64,000 bases of DNA from Microbacterium protaetiae (GCF_004135285.1 NZ_CP035494.1:1178001-1242000), one strand, 5' to 3'. Positions 51,845 to 60,300 are shown, counted from the stretch's first letter. Numbers and translations: made by a program. The notes: generated by a model not told the origin, from the letters alone.

Positions 51845-52303
51845 ATGGACGTAATGCCCGTGGCCGACGCCCGCGCGGGGCTTTCGGGGTTGATCGCCCG
51901 GTTCCGGTCCGACCCCGAGGCCGAGCCCGTGATCATCGGTGCTCACCGCCGGCCGGAGGCGGTTCTGCTCTCCGTCCCGGCACATCGGCGTCTCGCCACA
52001 CCCGCCGCGGGGGAAGTCACGCTCGATCGTCTGCGGCAGCTCGCACCAGTGATCGAACGGCTGGCCGCGGCATCCCGGCTGCGCAACGTGCGCGTCTACG
52101 GGTCGGTGGCGCGCGGAGATCAGCGTTCCGACAGCGACGTCGACTTTCTCGTCACGCCCGAAGCGGGCACGACCCTTTTCGACATCGCACAATTTGAACT
52201 TGACCTCGAAGTGCTCTTGGGTGTTCCGGTCTCGGCCACGCCGGCCACAGCGCTCGACGACGTGCGAGATCGCGGAGTCATCAATGACGCGGTGGCACTG
52301 TGA
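51845..52303 (+). CDS. Antitoxin: Phd-like N-terminal region fused to MNT nucleotidyltransferase
   Basis: The 152-residue protein starts at ATG 51845, 5 nt after GGAGG. Residues 1-55 (VMPVADARAGLSGLIARFRS, VIIGAHRRPEAVLLSVPAHR) resemble a Phd/YefM antitoxin DNA-binding domain. Residues 60-152 are a minimal nucleotidyltransferase with VYGSVARGDQRSDSDVDFLV (Gly86-Ser87, Asp98, Asp100). In HEPN-MNT modules the MNT protein inactivates the toxin, in some cases by AMPylating its active-site tyrosine. The Phd-like part would supply operator binding to the palindrome upstream. Its stop overlaps the toxin GTG. Confidence 0.85.
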   Translation: MDVMPVADARAGLSGLIARFRSDPEAEPVIIGAHRRPEAVLLSVPAHRRLATPAAGEVTLDRLRQLAPVIERLAAASRLRNVRVYGSVARGDQRSDSDVDFLVTPEAGTTLFDIAQFELDLEVLLGVPVSATPATALDDVRDRGVINDAVAL

Positions 52304-52641
52304 ACGACGCCGAACGGATATCTCGGTGGCTCTGGGATCTCGGACTCGCCCTGGCTCGCAGCGAAGAACTGGCCGGCCGCGGAAAGGCTGCCTTCGACAC
52401 CGATCCGGCCCTGCCCCTCGCCTTCGAGGCGCTCTCGAATCGGGTCGGTGATCTGGCGAAGCGCCTGGTGGCTGCAGACCCCGGTCGCTTCTCACATCCG
52501 TCATGGCGGCAGGCCGCCCGACATCGTGATTTCGTGGTGCACCATTATGACCGGGTCGACGTGGAACTGCTGTGGCAGACCGTGACGCAGAGCTTTCCAG
52601 CGCTGGCCGAAAAGGTTCGAGAAGAGTCGCCCGAACGCTGA
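52300..52641 (+). CDS. HEPN-domain toxin (HepT-like RNase)
   Basis: The 113-residue helical protein has the HEPN motif RDFVVHHY (Arg76, His81, Tyr83), the Rx4HxY arrangement in which Arg and His cut RNA and Tyr is the AMPylation target in HepT. It starts with GTG overlapping the antitoxin stop (GTGA). Length and motif are intact. Together with the MNT protein it forms a type II-like or type VII toxin-antitoxin system. Confidence 0.92.
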   Translation: MNDAERISRWLWDLGLALARSEELAGRGKAAFDTDPALPLAFEALSNRVGDLAKRLVAADPGRFSHPSWRQAARHRDFVVHHYDRVDVELLWQTVTQSFPALAEKVREESPER

Positions 52642-52745
52642 GGGGTCGCCCGTCCCCGGTCTGGGGTCAGGGACGCCTGCGGGATGACGCGGATAAGCAG
52701 ACGCGCTTTCTGCCCTGCGCTGACGCGAATCCCTGTCGCACTGAA

Positions 52746-52779
52746 GTCCGTGGATGCCGCGCCGCGGCATCCACGGGAC
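52746..52779. terminator. Bidirectional terminator with inverted GGATGCCGC pair
   Basis: GTCCGTGGATGCCGCG and CGCGGCATCCACGGGAC form a long stem with one bulged base. It lies between the convergent HEPN toxin and SDR genes, immediately beyond the SDR stop. Confidence 0.75.
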
Positions 52780-53469
52780 TCACCAGCTGAGCTGCCCGTC
52801 ATCCTCCCAGAACGTGCCGGTCGGGCCGTCGAGCCCGATCTCGGCGAGCCGCGCGACGATCTGCGCGCTCTGGTCTGCTGGACGCCCGTGATGTGCGCCG
52901 CCGTCACCGAGGTCAGTTGCCGTGACGCCGGGTTCGACGGCGTTGAACTTCACCTCCGGATGCGCCTTCGCGTACTGCACCGTCAGCATCGAGACGGCCG
53001 CCTTGCTCGATCCGTAGGCGATCGACGGGAACGAGAAGGCCGGGCGCGAGGGCTCATGCGTGGCCCAGAACGACCCGAGGGCACTGGACACGTTGACCAC
53101 GACGGGGTTGCCCGAACGCTTCAGCAGCGGCAGGGCCGCCTCGGTCACGCGCACGATGCCGACGACGTTGGTGTCGAACGTGCGCAGCACACTGGGGCCG
53201 CTCAGGTCTTCAGCCGGACCCAGACCGTCGGCGATACCCGCGTTGTTGACGAGTACGTCGAGAGTGTCGAGCTGCGCGAACGCCGCGGCGACCGAGGCGT
53301 CGTCGGTCACGTCCAGCTGCACGAACCGCGCACCGATCTCGTCTGCGGCGGCACGGCCGCGCGCGGTATCCCTCGCCCCTATATACACAGTGTGTCCGTG
53401 CTCGACGAGCAGGCGGGCGGTGGCCTTGCCGAGGCCCTTGTTGGCGCCGGTGATGAGAATTGATGTCAT
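52780..53469 (-). CDS. Short-chain dehydrogenase/reductase
   Basis: The 229-residue SDR begins MTSILITGANKGLGKATARL (GxxxGxG) and has LVNNAG, NVSSALGS and the catalytic IAYGSSKAAVSML (Tyr-x3-Lys), then EPGVTATDLG. It resembles classical carbonyl reductase-like SDRs. It is divergent from the XRE/MmyB regulator at 53571, the same arrangement as at 7177-8880. The substrate is unknown. Confidence 0.9.
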   Translation of the reverse strand: MTSILITGANKGLGKATARLLVEHGHTVYIGARDTARGRAAADEIGARFVQLDVTDDASVAAAFAQLDTLDVLVNNAGIADGLGPAEDLSGPSVLRTFDTNVVGIVRVTEAALPLLKRSGNPVVVNVSSALGSFWATHEPSRPAFSFPSIAYGSSKAAVSMLTVQYAKAHPEVKFNAVEPGVTATDLGDGGAHHGRPADQSAQIVARLAEIGLDGPTGTFWEDDGQLSW

Positions 53470-53570
53470 GCTTCGATCGTGCGCGGGTGCGGCATCCCGC
53501 ACCAGAACCCTGCGCTTCGTAGGACTGACAGGGCCACCACACGCGGGCGTGAAAGTGCCACGCTGGTCAG

Positions 53571-54404
53571 GTGAGTGATTTCGGGCGGATGCTGCGCCAG
53601 TGGCGTGATCGCGTCGTCCCGGGCGATGTCGGGCTGCCGCAGGGCGCGCATCGGCGCGCGACGGGTCTGCGCCGCGAAGAGCTCGCACGACTGGCCGGCA
53701 TCTCGGTCGACTACCTCACGCGGCTCGAGCAGGGCCGCGCGAGTTCACCGTCCACGCAGGTGGTCGAGGCGCTCGCGCGGGCGCTGCGCCTGTCGAGCAC
53801 CGAGCGCGAGCGGCTGTTCTTGGGGGCGGGGATGCCGGCGCCCGGACCCGGCATCGTGCCCACGCACGTCGCGCCCAGCGTGCAGCGCCTGCTCGACCGT
53901 CTGGCGAACACGCCCGTCGCGGTGTACGACGCGGCGTGGAACCTCATTCAGGCCAACGCGCCGTATGACGCACTCATGGGCGACACCTCGCAACTGCGCG
54001 GCAACGACCGCAACGCGGTGTGGCGCAACCTCGTCGGCAGCGGGTCGCGCGCCCGGCAGAGCGCGCAGGAGCACGACGATCAGGTCGCCAGGCTCGTCGC
54101 CGACCTGCGGCTGACCGCCGCACGGTATCCGAACGACCGGCCGCTGCGCGCTCTGGTGGCCGAGCTGCGCGAGGCGAGCGCGGCCTTCGACGAGCTGTGG
54201 GCGGGGGCGCTGGATGCTGCGGCCGAGCAGTCGCGGCATAAGATCATCGACCATCCGCTCGTGGGTGCGATCGAGCTGGACTGCGACATCCTCGCCGTCG
54301 CCGGCGACGACCTGCGGGTCATGGTCTACACCGCCGAGCCCGGGTCGGAGGGTGCCGACAAGCTCGAGCTGGCGGTGGTGCTGGGGGCGCAGGCGGTGTC
54401 GTAA
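53571..54404 (+). CDS. XRE-family regulator with MmyB-like ligand-binding domain, second copy
   Basis: The 277-residue protein starts at GTG 53571. It has a helix-turn-helix at about 15-70 (TGLRREELARLAGISVDYLT, RLEQGRASSPSTQVVEALAR) and a MmyB-type ligand domain (LANTPVAVYDAAWNLIQANA). It is a paralog of the 8041 protein, and both share a similar C-terminal GAIELDC segment. It probably represses the divergent SDR in the absence of a ligand. Confidence 0.9.
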   Translation: MSDFGRMLRQWRDRVVPGDVGLPQGAHRRATGLRREELARLAGISVDYLTRLEQGRASSPSTQVVEALARALRLSSTERERLFLGAGMPAPGPGIVPTHVAPSVQRLLDRLANTPVAVYDAAWNLIQANAPYDALMGDTSQLRGNDRNAVWRNLVGSGSRARQSAQEHDDQVARLVADLRLTAARYPNDRPLRALVAELREASAAFDELWAGALDAAAEQSRHKIIDHPLVGAIELDCDILAVAGDDLRVMVYTAEPGSEGADKLELAVVLGAQAVS

Positions 54405-54455
54405 GGTGCCCCGGTCGCCCGTCCCCGTCGCCCGCCCCGGCGCGAGCTCCACGTC

Positions 54456-54526
54456 GCTCGCGCTACAGATATCTGCATTCGCGCGTGCGAAATGCGGGCG
54501 CATATGCAGATCGGAGTAGCGCGAGC
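54456..54526. repeat. 71-bp palindrome related to the Wadjet-flanking arrays
   Basis: GCTCGCGCTAC (54456-54466) pairs with GTAGCGCGAGC (54516-54526), and ATCTGCAT (54470-54477) with ATGCAGAT (54504-54511). The inner GCGCTAC...ATCTGCATTCGCGC is shared with the array cores at 39.2-39.6 and 46.8-47.2 kb. It is a single copy and may show the basic mobile unit. Confidence 0.8.
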
Positions 54527-54597
54527 CGATGTGATCGCCTGGGCACCTCGCCGAGCTTCGTGCTCGCTAGGCGCGACGCCGGTCACTGCTGAAGCGA

Positions 54598-54619
54598 ATG
54601 GATGCCGCGCGGGTGTGAG
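54598..54619. repeat. 22-bp direct repeat, left copy
   Basis: ATGGATGCCGCG followed by CGGGTGTGAG is identical to 57445-57466, where it is the 3' end of the 56779 gene (codes MDAARV and stop). Here the sequence is not in a gene. The two copies bracket the AbiE-like pair and that gene. Confidence 0.6.
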
Positions 54620-55444
54620 TCAACGCAGGCCTTCCACGGCTGCAACCAGGTCGGCGGCCAGAAGGCTTACCGCTACAGCAGTCTGCTCGGGATCACCGAT
54701 GCCCACTTCTGCCGCTCCTGCCATGCGCGCCCCAAGCGCATCGGAACTCTTCGCGAACAGCTCCTCGAGTATCCGAAGCCCTTTGCGCGTCGCGGCGACG
54801 GATACCTCATCCCCTAGCAGCCTCCCGATCTCGCGGGCGAGCTCGCTCGTCTCGATCGCAACGAGTAGCCGAAAGATGTCATGCGCGTCTTTGTTGTCGC
54901 GGCGCAGAGGGTTGTCACGCCGTTCGGCAACCTTGTGCACCTTTGCGATCAAGAGGGCCGCTGGCCCCGCAACCCGGACATCGCACGTTCGCCTATCCTC
55001 GGCGCTGAGGGCACCCACCGTCATGACGGTGTTGTCTACGAGCACCGGCTCGATCCCGACCGTGCGACGCATCGAGCGGCGATCGTGCGGGGGAGCTGTC
55101 ACACCGCGGCGCCCTGCACCTGCGATGGCGTCGGGCACCATCAAATCGACATGCACGCCTGTGGGCGACATCCATGTTCCAGGGCTGCTGCCACCGACTT
55201 GCGCGACAAACCCGGAGGAGAGCATCGCCTGTTCGATCAATGGATCGTCCGAGACTGTGCGCACATCAATTGCCACATCGGCATCAGTGGTGAACTCAGC
55301 AAGTGCGACGTCGGCACCACCCGTGTGCAGGTACACGGCTTGAGCACCAATCAAGATGACCGATGGAAGGTGTGGCTCAAGGGCGTCAAGAGCATCGAGC
55401 AGCACACTCCGCGCGCGTACCGTGGCATCGTTCAGATCCGCCAT
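54620..55444 (-). CDS. AbiEii-like nucleotidyltransferase (putative toxin)
   Basis: The 274-residue protein starts MADLNDATVRARSVLLDALD. It shows a nucleotidyltransferase core SVILIGAQAVYLHTGGADVA then EFTTDADVAIDV (Asp54, Asp56), followed by KVHKVAERRDNPLRRDNKDA, a motif typical of AbiEii/DUF1814-like proteins. In AbiE systems the NTase transfers nucleotides to block growth on phage infection. The start at 55444 overlaps the upstream gene by 13 bp; an in-frame ATG eight codons earlier is possible. The partner resembles an AbiEi antitoxin. Confidence 0.78.
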   Translation of the reverse strand: MADLNDATVRARSVLLDALDALEPHLPSVILIGAQAVYLHTGGADVALAEFTTDADVAIDVRTVSDDPLIEQAMLSSGFVAQVGGSSPGTWMSPTGVHVDLMVPDAIAGAGRRGVTAPPHDRRSMRRTVGIEPVLVDNTVMTVGALSAEDRRTCDVRVAGPAALLIAKVHKVAERRDNPLRRDNKDAHDIFRLLVAIETSELAREIGRLLGDEVSVAATRKGLRILEELFAKSSDALGARMAGAAEVGIGDPEQTAVAVSLLAADLVAAVEGLR

Positions 55445-56514
55445 GACGCCTCGTTTCCCCGCATCCACGTGATGAGTTCCTCTCCCTCGGCTGGGTCGCG
55501 ACCGGGGCCGTTGAGAAGATCTACGGCCGCCTGCGCGGGGGCGACACGGGCGAGCCCGTCTGCCGTTCTTCCCCTGTTCTGGAACACGAATGAACGAGTT
55601 GTCCGAGGCTCAAGAAGTATGACGTTGGCGCCGGCATCTGTCTCGCGCAAGCCCCACTCCGCGGCCGCCGCAGCGGCGCCCTCGGTGTAGAACGACAGCG
55701 CTCGCTGGGGTGCCACCGTTGACCATTCCGCTGCAGCGGTCGCACCGGTGACCGCATAGGAGAGAGAGGATGCTGCTGCCGCTGCCTGCACACGGATCAG
55801 GCCGCGCGGGTGGATGTAGCGCCGCACCGTTGTCTCAGTGAGGTAGTTCCAGTCTTCAGCCCAGGCCCTGAGCAGTCGCTCCCAGTTCGGAACAGACCAA
55901 GCTCCCCTCTCATCTCGCGCCGCCAACTCCTGGTCATTGAGGTACTCGAGCACTCGATATGTGGCGCCCGTCGATGCACCCGAGGCGCTGATGAGATCAC
56001 GAACGCGCCACGAACGGTCGGTATCAAGCAGAGCCCGCACGACACGCGCCGCCGGCTCGCCCTTGAGTGTTCCCCGCGGTCGCCCGGCGCCACGCCAGGG
56101 ATCCTTGTCGGCACCGCGGTCGGCGAGGTAGAGCGCAGGGACAGCCAACATGAGGTAGAGGTTGCCGGTCGCATCGGCGTAGCCAACTCCGGCTTCTCGG
56201 AGCATCGTGCGCGTCGGAGGCGCCAGGTAGCGAGTGATGAGCATGGGCGCAGTCCCGGTCGTAGCCGAACTCGCCAGGAGCGACCTCGCAGTACCAAGAG
56301 CTCCCGCGCCGCTGACAGCGCGTTTGACGTCCACTGAAACGACTCCCACCTGTCCGTCAGGTGCCGACAACGCGAACGCGACGTCCGCGCCTTCGTCTCC
56401 TGCCCCTCGAGACAGCGCCTTCAGCGCCCAGCCCGTAGGCAGGCGTGCGGAGATGAGGTCGCGCGCACGCTGGAGAAGTTCTCCCTCAGAATTTGGCGCG
56501 CTCTTCTCCATCAT
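55432..56514 (-). CDS. AbiEi-like antitoxin / winged-helix regulator
   Basis: The 360-residue protein has an N-terminal region of about 150 residues (VSVDVKRAVSG, TRTMLREAGVGYADATGNLY) that resembles restriction-like or AbiEi_3-type domains. A winged helix follows near 155-215 (RVVRALLDTDRSWRVRDLIS, ASGASTGATYRVLEYLNDQE) and a C-terminal domain with YAVTGATAAAEWSTVAPQR. This plan fits type IV AbiEi antitoxins, which repress their operon via inverted repeats. Such repeats (GTTCGGGAAAT) lie just upstream of its start. It overlaps the NTase gene by 13 bp. Confidence 0.72.
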   Translation of the reverse strand: MMEKSAPNSEGELLQRARDLISARLPTGWALKALSRGAGDEGADVAFALSAPDGQVGVVSVDVKRAVSGAGALGTARSLLASSATTGTAPMLITRYLAPPTRTMLREAGVGYADATGNLYLMLAVPALYLADRGADKDPWRGAGRPRGTLKGEPAARVVRALLDTDRSWRVRDLISASGASTGATYRVLEYLNDQELAARDERGAWSVPNWERLLRAWAEDWNYLTETTVRRYIHPRGLIRVQAAAAASSLSYAVTGATAAAEWSTVAPQRALSFYTEGAAAAAAEWGLRETDAGANVILLEPRTTRSFVFQNRGRTADGLARVAPAQAAVDLLNGPGRDPAEGEELITWMRGNEASWRI

Positions 56515-56523
56515 GTCCTCCTC

Positions 56524-56576
56524 GTTCGGGAAATCATTCTATTCCGCTCTCACCGGAAAGACGATATTTCCCGAAC
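56524..56576 (-). promoter_or_regulatory. Inverted-repeat operator of the AbiE-like pair
   Basis: GTTCGGGAAAT (56524-56534) and ATTTCCCGAAC (56566-56576) are perfect 11-bp inverted repeats separated by 31 bp of A/T-richer DNA. They lie 10 bp upstream of the antitoxin ATG and fit cooperative negative autoregulation by an AbiEi-type antitoxin. Confidence 0.75.
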
Positions 56577-56778
56577 AACGTCGGCGATGGCGCGCACCCC
56601 CATCGAGGCTCACGGTAACGCTGACGTCGGACAGCCCTGTCCAGCCGACGCCGGCCCGACGCCGGCCGTCCTGCACCGGATTCACGTAACGCCATCTCCG
56701 ACGCACGCCCACGCGCCTGGCATCCTTAAGTCATGACCCTGGCCCGCGACATCCCCAACAAGGACGGAAGAGGCCATC

Positions 56779-57465
56779 GTGCGCATCCACGGCGGCGACC
56801 TGCCGAGGGCCCACCTGCGTGCCGAGGCCGCGAAGGCCCTGCACGAAGCGGGGTTCATCGAGCGTGCGATCACCGTCGCGCACGAGGGCATGAGCGTGCC
56901 GGGCGGCGACTTTCAGCAACAGGAATGCGGTGAGCTCTGGGCCGAGCTGGTGACAGCATCGGGGGCGAAGGATGCCGCGGCCGCGGCATCCACGGTCTTC
57001 GACCGCTGGCCGACGGCCGCCAATGCCCGTCGATGGGAGCACGCGACGGGCGGCGACTGGCCGACGCACCGCGAAGCTGCGATCGAACGGATGCGCCAGA
57101 AGGCGTGGGAGCTGATCGCGTACCTTCTCGACGCGGGCGACGTCGCGCGGGCGTGGAGCGAGGCGCTGCTGGCCGCCGAGGAGGGCCGGTCGCTGCTGGC
57201 CGAGCAGTGGGACGACCTGGTCGCCCGCTACGCGAAGATCGACCCGGTCGCGGTGCTCCCGGTCATGGCGCAGCTGATCGACGACCGGCTCGTCGAGGCG
57301 AACACCCGCGTGTATCCGGGCGCGGTGCGCCGCATGAGGGAACTGCGCAAGGCCGCGCTCGCGGCGGGCCGGCCCGAGTTCGCCGGCGAGTACCTCGCTG
57401 AGCTGCGTGCGCGCTACGCGCGCCGACCGGCGCTGATCGCGAAGATGGATGCCGCGCGGGTGTGA
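56779..57465 (+). CDS. Helical protein like the C-terminal part of SWIM zinc-finger proteins (probably truncated)
   Basis: The 228-residue protein begins at GTG 56779 without a clear ribosome binding site, and the frame is open to 56737 with plausible sense codons (TRTEEAIV). TPR-like helices run through it, and the C-terminal part (YAKIDPVAVLPVMAQLIDDR, RRMRELRKAALAAGRPEFAG, ELRARYARRPALI) resembles the end of SWIM zinc-finger or DUF6880-type proteins, but the SWIM zinc motif is absent. An N-terminally truncated gene is likely. Its last 22 bp are duplicated at 54598. Confidence 0.55.
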   Translation: MRIHGGDLPRAHLRAEAAKALHEAGFIERAITVAHEGMSVPGGDFQQQECGELWAELVTASGAKDAAAAASTVFDRWPTAANARRWEHATGGDWPTHREAAIERMRQKAWELIAYLLDAGDVARAWSEALLAAEEGRSLLAEQWDDLVARYAKIDPVAVLPVMAQLIDDRLVEANTRVYPGAVRRMRELRKAALAAGRPEFAGEYLAELRARYARRPALIAKMDAARV

Positions 57466-57466
57466 G
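57445..57466. repeat. 22-bp direct repeat, right copy
   Basis: Identical to 54598-54619. Here it is the coding end of the 56779 gene. The pair could be recombination or integration borders of the AbiE-like segment, or share sequence because GGATGCCGC is so common in this genome. Confidence 0.6.
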
Positions 57467-58047
57467 CGCAACCGTGATCAGCGGAGTCACCACGGTCTGA
57501 CCAGCTTCTCTGCGACAGCTTCCCGCCACCGACATGCTTGGCGCTGACGAAGAGCGGAAGCTTAGCGATCCGAGCGCCGTCGCCGTCAAAGACCGAAATC
57601 TGAACGAAAGGGAATTGCGGTGCCGTCGCGCGGAAGCGGGGCGACTCAGATAGCACGCCCTGGACCGTCCTGGTCAGGTCGCGAACGTCTGGGCGCGTTC
57701 AACAGCCGAAGCAGCCACGGTCACTCCGCGAAGTCGCGCTCGCCGAGGAGGAACGCAATCGAGTCGAGATCATCGCGAACATCCCACTCGTCGGTGGGAA
57801 ACTCGTTCTCACGCGCACGTCATCCCTCCGGGCGAGAAGCACTTCGCGCGTGACTTCTATGATCGGGCTCATGATGGCATCCCCTCGAGTTTCCAAGAGT
57901 TGAACACCAACCTCCGACGTCGGCGGTTCAACGGTCCACTTACCAAGCCGGACACGACCCAACCCGCCCATGCCTACACGTCGCGACGGAGGCGCGCCCC
58001 GCAGCTTCCGCCACGATCGACCTCGCGTGAGCAGGGAGAGCGGGCGC
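57467..58047 (-). pseudogene. Gene-poor region with degenerate coding remnants
   Basis: On the minus strand 57872-57721 reads MSPIIEVTREVLLARRDDVR and then, after a shift of frame, ENEFPTDEWDVRDDLDSIAF and LLGERDFAE before a stop. This looks like a small protein broken by an indel. A second stretch at about 57700-57480 (FVQISVFDGDGARIAKLPLF, then VSAKHVGGG) has no start. From 57900 to 58047 I see nothing that can be supported. The region separates the defence-rich part from the P450 operon. Confidence 0.4.
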
Positions 58048-60300
58048 TCACGCGTCCAGAACGAGGCGCGGGCAGCTGCCCGCCGCACGCGAGACGCAGA
58101 TCATCATCGACTCATTGGCTTGCTGCTCGCTCGACGTGAGGATCGAGTCGCGGTGGTCGGCTTGCCCGGCGAGGATGCGCATCTCGCACGTGCCGCATGT
58201 CCCCTCGCGACACGACGAGATCGCAGTGATCCCCTCCTTCTCGGCAACCTCCAGAATCGAGACACCCACGGGCACCCTGACGGTGCGCCCGGACGTCGCG
58301 AACTCGACCTCGAACTCCTCGTCGTCGCCAGAGCGCTCGATCTTCTTGGGCGCGAAGCGCTCGGTGTGCAAAGTGTCTTCGGGCCAGTGCTCCAGCGCGG
58401 CTTCGAGCGCCTTCAACAGTGGTTCGGGCCCGCACGCGTACACGAGGGTGCCGGCGACGACCTCGCTGAAGATCCCCTCCAGATCCGGGTGACCCATTTC
58501 ATCTCCCGGCACCAGATGCACGCGATCACCATATCGAGCGAGCTCCTCCATGAATGCCATCGAGCTTCGTGAGCGCCCGCCGTAGTGCAGCTCCCATTCG
58601 GCTCCGGATGCCTCGGCGTGTTCGATCATCGGAAGAATCGGCGTGATGCCGATCCCGCCGGCAACGAACACGTACCGTGGCGACGGGGTGAACCGGAAGT
58701 TGTTGCGCGGCCATCCGACCCGGACGCTGTCACCCTCCTGCAGACGGTCGTGTACGGCTTCTGATCCGCCGCGACCGTTAGTCTCACGCAGCACTCCGAG
58801 ACGCCATCGACCTCGATCAGCGGGCGACGACGAGAGCGAGTACTGTCGGATGACAACGCCGCCGTCGACTGGCACGGCTAGGTCGACATGGGCGCCTGGC
58901 TGCCACTCGGGTAGCGAATCGCCGTCGGGGTGCGCTAACTGCAGCGCGACCACGCCGTCAGCGGCGGCGTCCTTGCCCACGAGCGTGAGGTTCATCTCAC
59001 GCTTGACGTTCTTCTTGGACTTCTCGATGTCATCGACGTCCCAGGTCACCGGCAGGTTCGTGCGCACCGGCAGCAGCGCCATCTTGATGAATTCGAGGGG
59101 GAAGTCGGGCGCCGGCCGCAGCGATGGCAGACGCTCGAACAGCACTTTCAGCCCGGTGGCACCCTGGACGCGGGCGAGTTCCTGTCCGAGGCAGGTGTGC
59201 CGGCCCTGTGTGAACGCGAGGTGATCACGCGGGTTCTCGCGATGGATGTCGAAATCCCAGGCGTCCGCATGGTGAGCCGGATCCGTGTTAGCGCTGGCCA
59301 GCGATACCCAGACCATGTCGCCCTTCTTGATCTGCACGCCCGAAAGCTCAAGATCGTGCATCGCCTTACGCGAGGCGAACGGCGATGACGGGCGCCGACG
59401 GATCGTCTCTTCGAACACGTTGGCCCACAGCGTCGGGTCTTCGATGGCCTCGTCGATATACTGCGGCTTCGCACTCAGGAACAGGATCGCGTTTGTCATC
59501 GCCTGCGCCGTGCTGTCGGTGCCTGCCATTGCGAACTCGCACACCTTGATGGCCACCTGCGCGACGGAGAGCACGTACTGGCCATCCGCATCGCGCTGGA
59601 CGGCCATCTCACTGATGAAGTCGGTCCCCGGGTTCGCGCGCCGCGCGGCGACGACCTGTGACATCTCCGCGAACGCGGACGAGAAGCGATCCCACACCTC
59701 ATCGACCATCTCCTGAGGCATTTCCTCCTGCGCGGAGGAAAGCACGCGCCCCATGTCGCGACGCAGACGACGCATGAGCTCGTCGTATTCGTACCCGAGC
59801 CCAAGGTGAGCGAGAATCGTCTGGGTCGTCAGCTCGATGCAGTACTCGGCCATGATGTTGGCCGATCCCTGGTGCTCGATCTTGTCGATGATGCGATGCG
59901 CGCGTTCCTCGATCTGCGGGCGCAGCGACTCCATCCGGGCCTTCGTGAATCCGCGCAGCGCGATGTTGCGATGAACCGTGTGGTCCTCCGGATCCATCCC
60001 GACGATCAACTGTGCCATGAGCCCCGGCGGCACGATCTTCTGGTAGCTCTCAGGCACCTCTATCGTCGCGGTGTTGCCCGACGATGAGAACTCGGTCCAG
60101 TCCCCGAGTACCTTGAGGATGTCCTCGCGCTTGGTGACGATCCACGCGTTCAGCCACGGGTACCAGAACACCGGGTGCTCGTCGCGCACGGCGGCCACAT
60201 GGCGGGCTGGGTCGCGATAGTAGTCGTCGCTCATCGCGTCGAATGCGTGGGCGGTGTGCAGCCCCCGGTAATCGGTTGGGGCGGTCAGAAGGTCGGTCAT
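58048..60300 (-). CDS. Self-sufficient cytochrome P450: P450-reductase-ferredoxin fusion
   Basis: The 750-residue protein starts at ATG 60300 (MTDLLTAPTDYRGLHTAHAF). Residues 1-440 are a P450: I-helix AGTDST (259-264), ExxR at Glu298-Arg301 and heme-ligand Cys370 in FTQGRHTCLGQE. Residues of about 455-660 form a flavin/NAD(P) reductase of the phthalate dioxygenase type (RQYSLSSSP, GGIGITPILPM, YACGPEPLL). The end is a plant-type 2Fe-2S ferredoxin with CREGTCGTC. The order is that of CYP116B-like enzymes (P450RhF), which need no separate redox partners. It is the third gene after an SDR and a hydrolase. The substrate is unknown. Confidence 0.94.
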   Translation of the reverse strand: MTDLLTAPTDYRGLHTAHAFDAMSDDYYRDPARHVAAVRDEHPVFWYPWLNAWIVTKREDILKVLGDWTEFSSSGNTATIEVPESYQKIVPPGLMAQLIVGMDPEDHTVHRNIALRGFTKARMESLRPQIEERAHRIIDKIEHQGSANIMAEYCIELTTQTILAHLGLGYEYDELMRRLRRDMGRVLSSAQEEMPQEMVDEVWDRFSSAFAEMSQVVAARRANPGTDFISEMAVQRDADGQYVLSVAQVAIKVCEFAMAGTDSTAQAMTNAILFLSAKPQYIDEAIEDPTLWANVFEETIRRRPSSPFASRKAMHDLELSGVQIKKGDMVWVSLASANTDPAHHADAWDFDIHRENPRDHLAFTQGRHTCLGQELARVQGATGLKVLFERLPSLRPAPDFPLEFIKMALLPVRTNLPVTWDVDDIEKSKKNVKREMNLTLVGKDAAADGVVALQLAHPDGDSLPEWQPGAHVDLAVPVDGGVVIRQYSLSSSPADRGRWRLGVLRETNGRGGSEAVHDRLQEGDSVRVGWPRNNFRFTPSPRYVFVAGGIGITPILPMIEHAEASGAEWELHYGGRSRSSMAFMEELARYGDRVHLVPGDEMGHPDLEGIFSEVVAGTLVYACGPEPLLKALEAALEHWPEDTLHTERFAPKKIERSGDDEEFEVEFATSGRTVRVPVGVSILEVAEKEGITAISSCREGTCGTCEMRILAGQADHRDSILTSSEQQANESMMICVSRAAGSCPRLVLDA

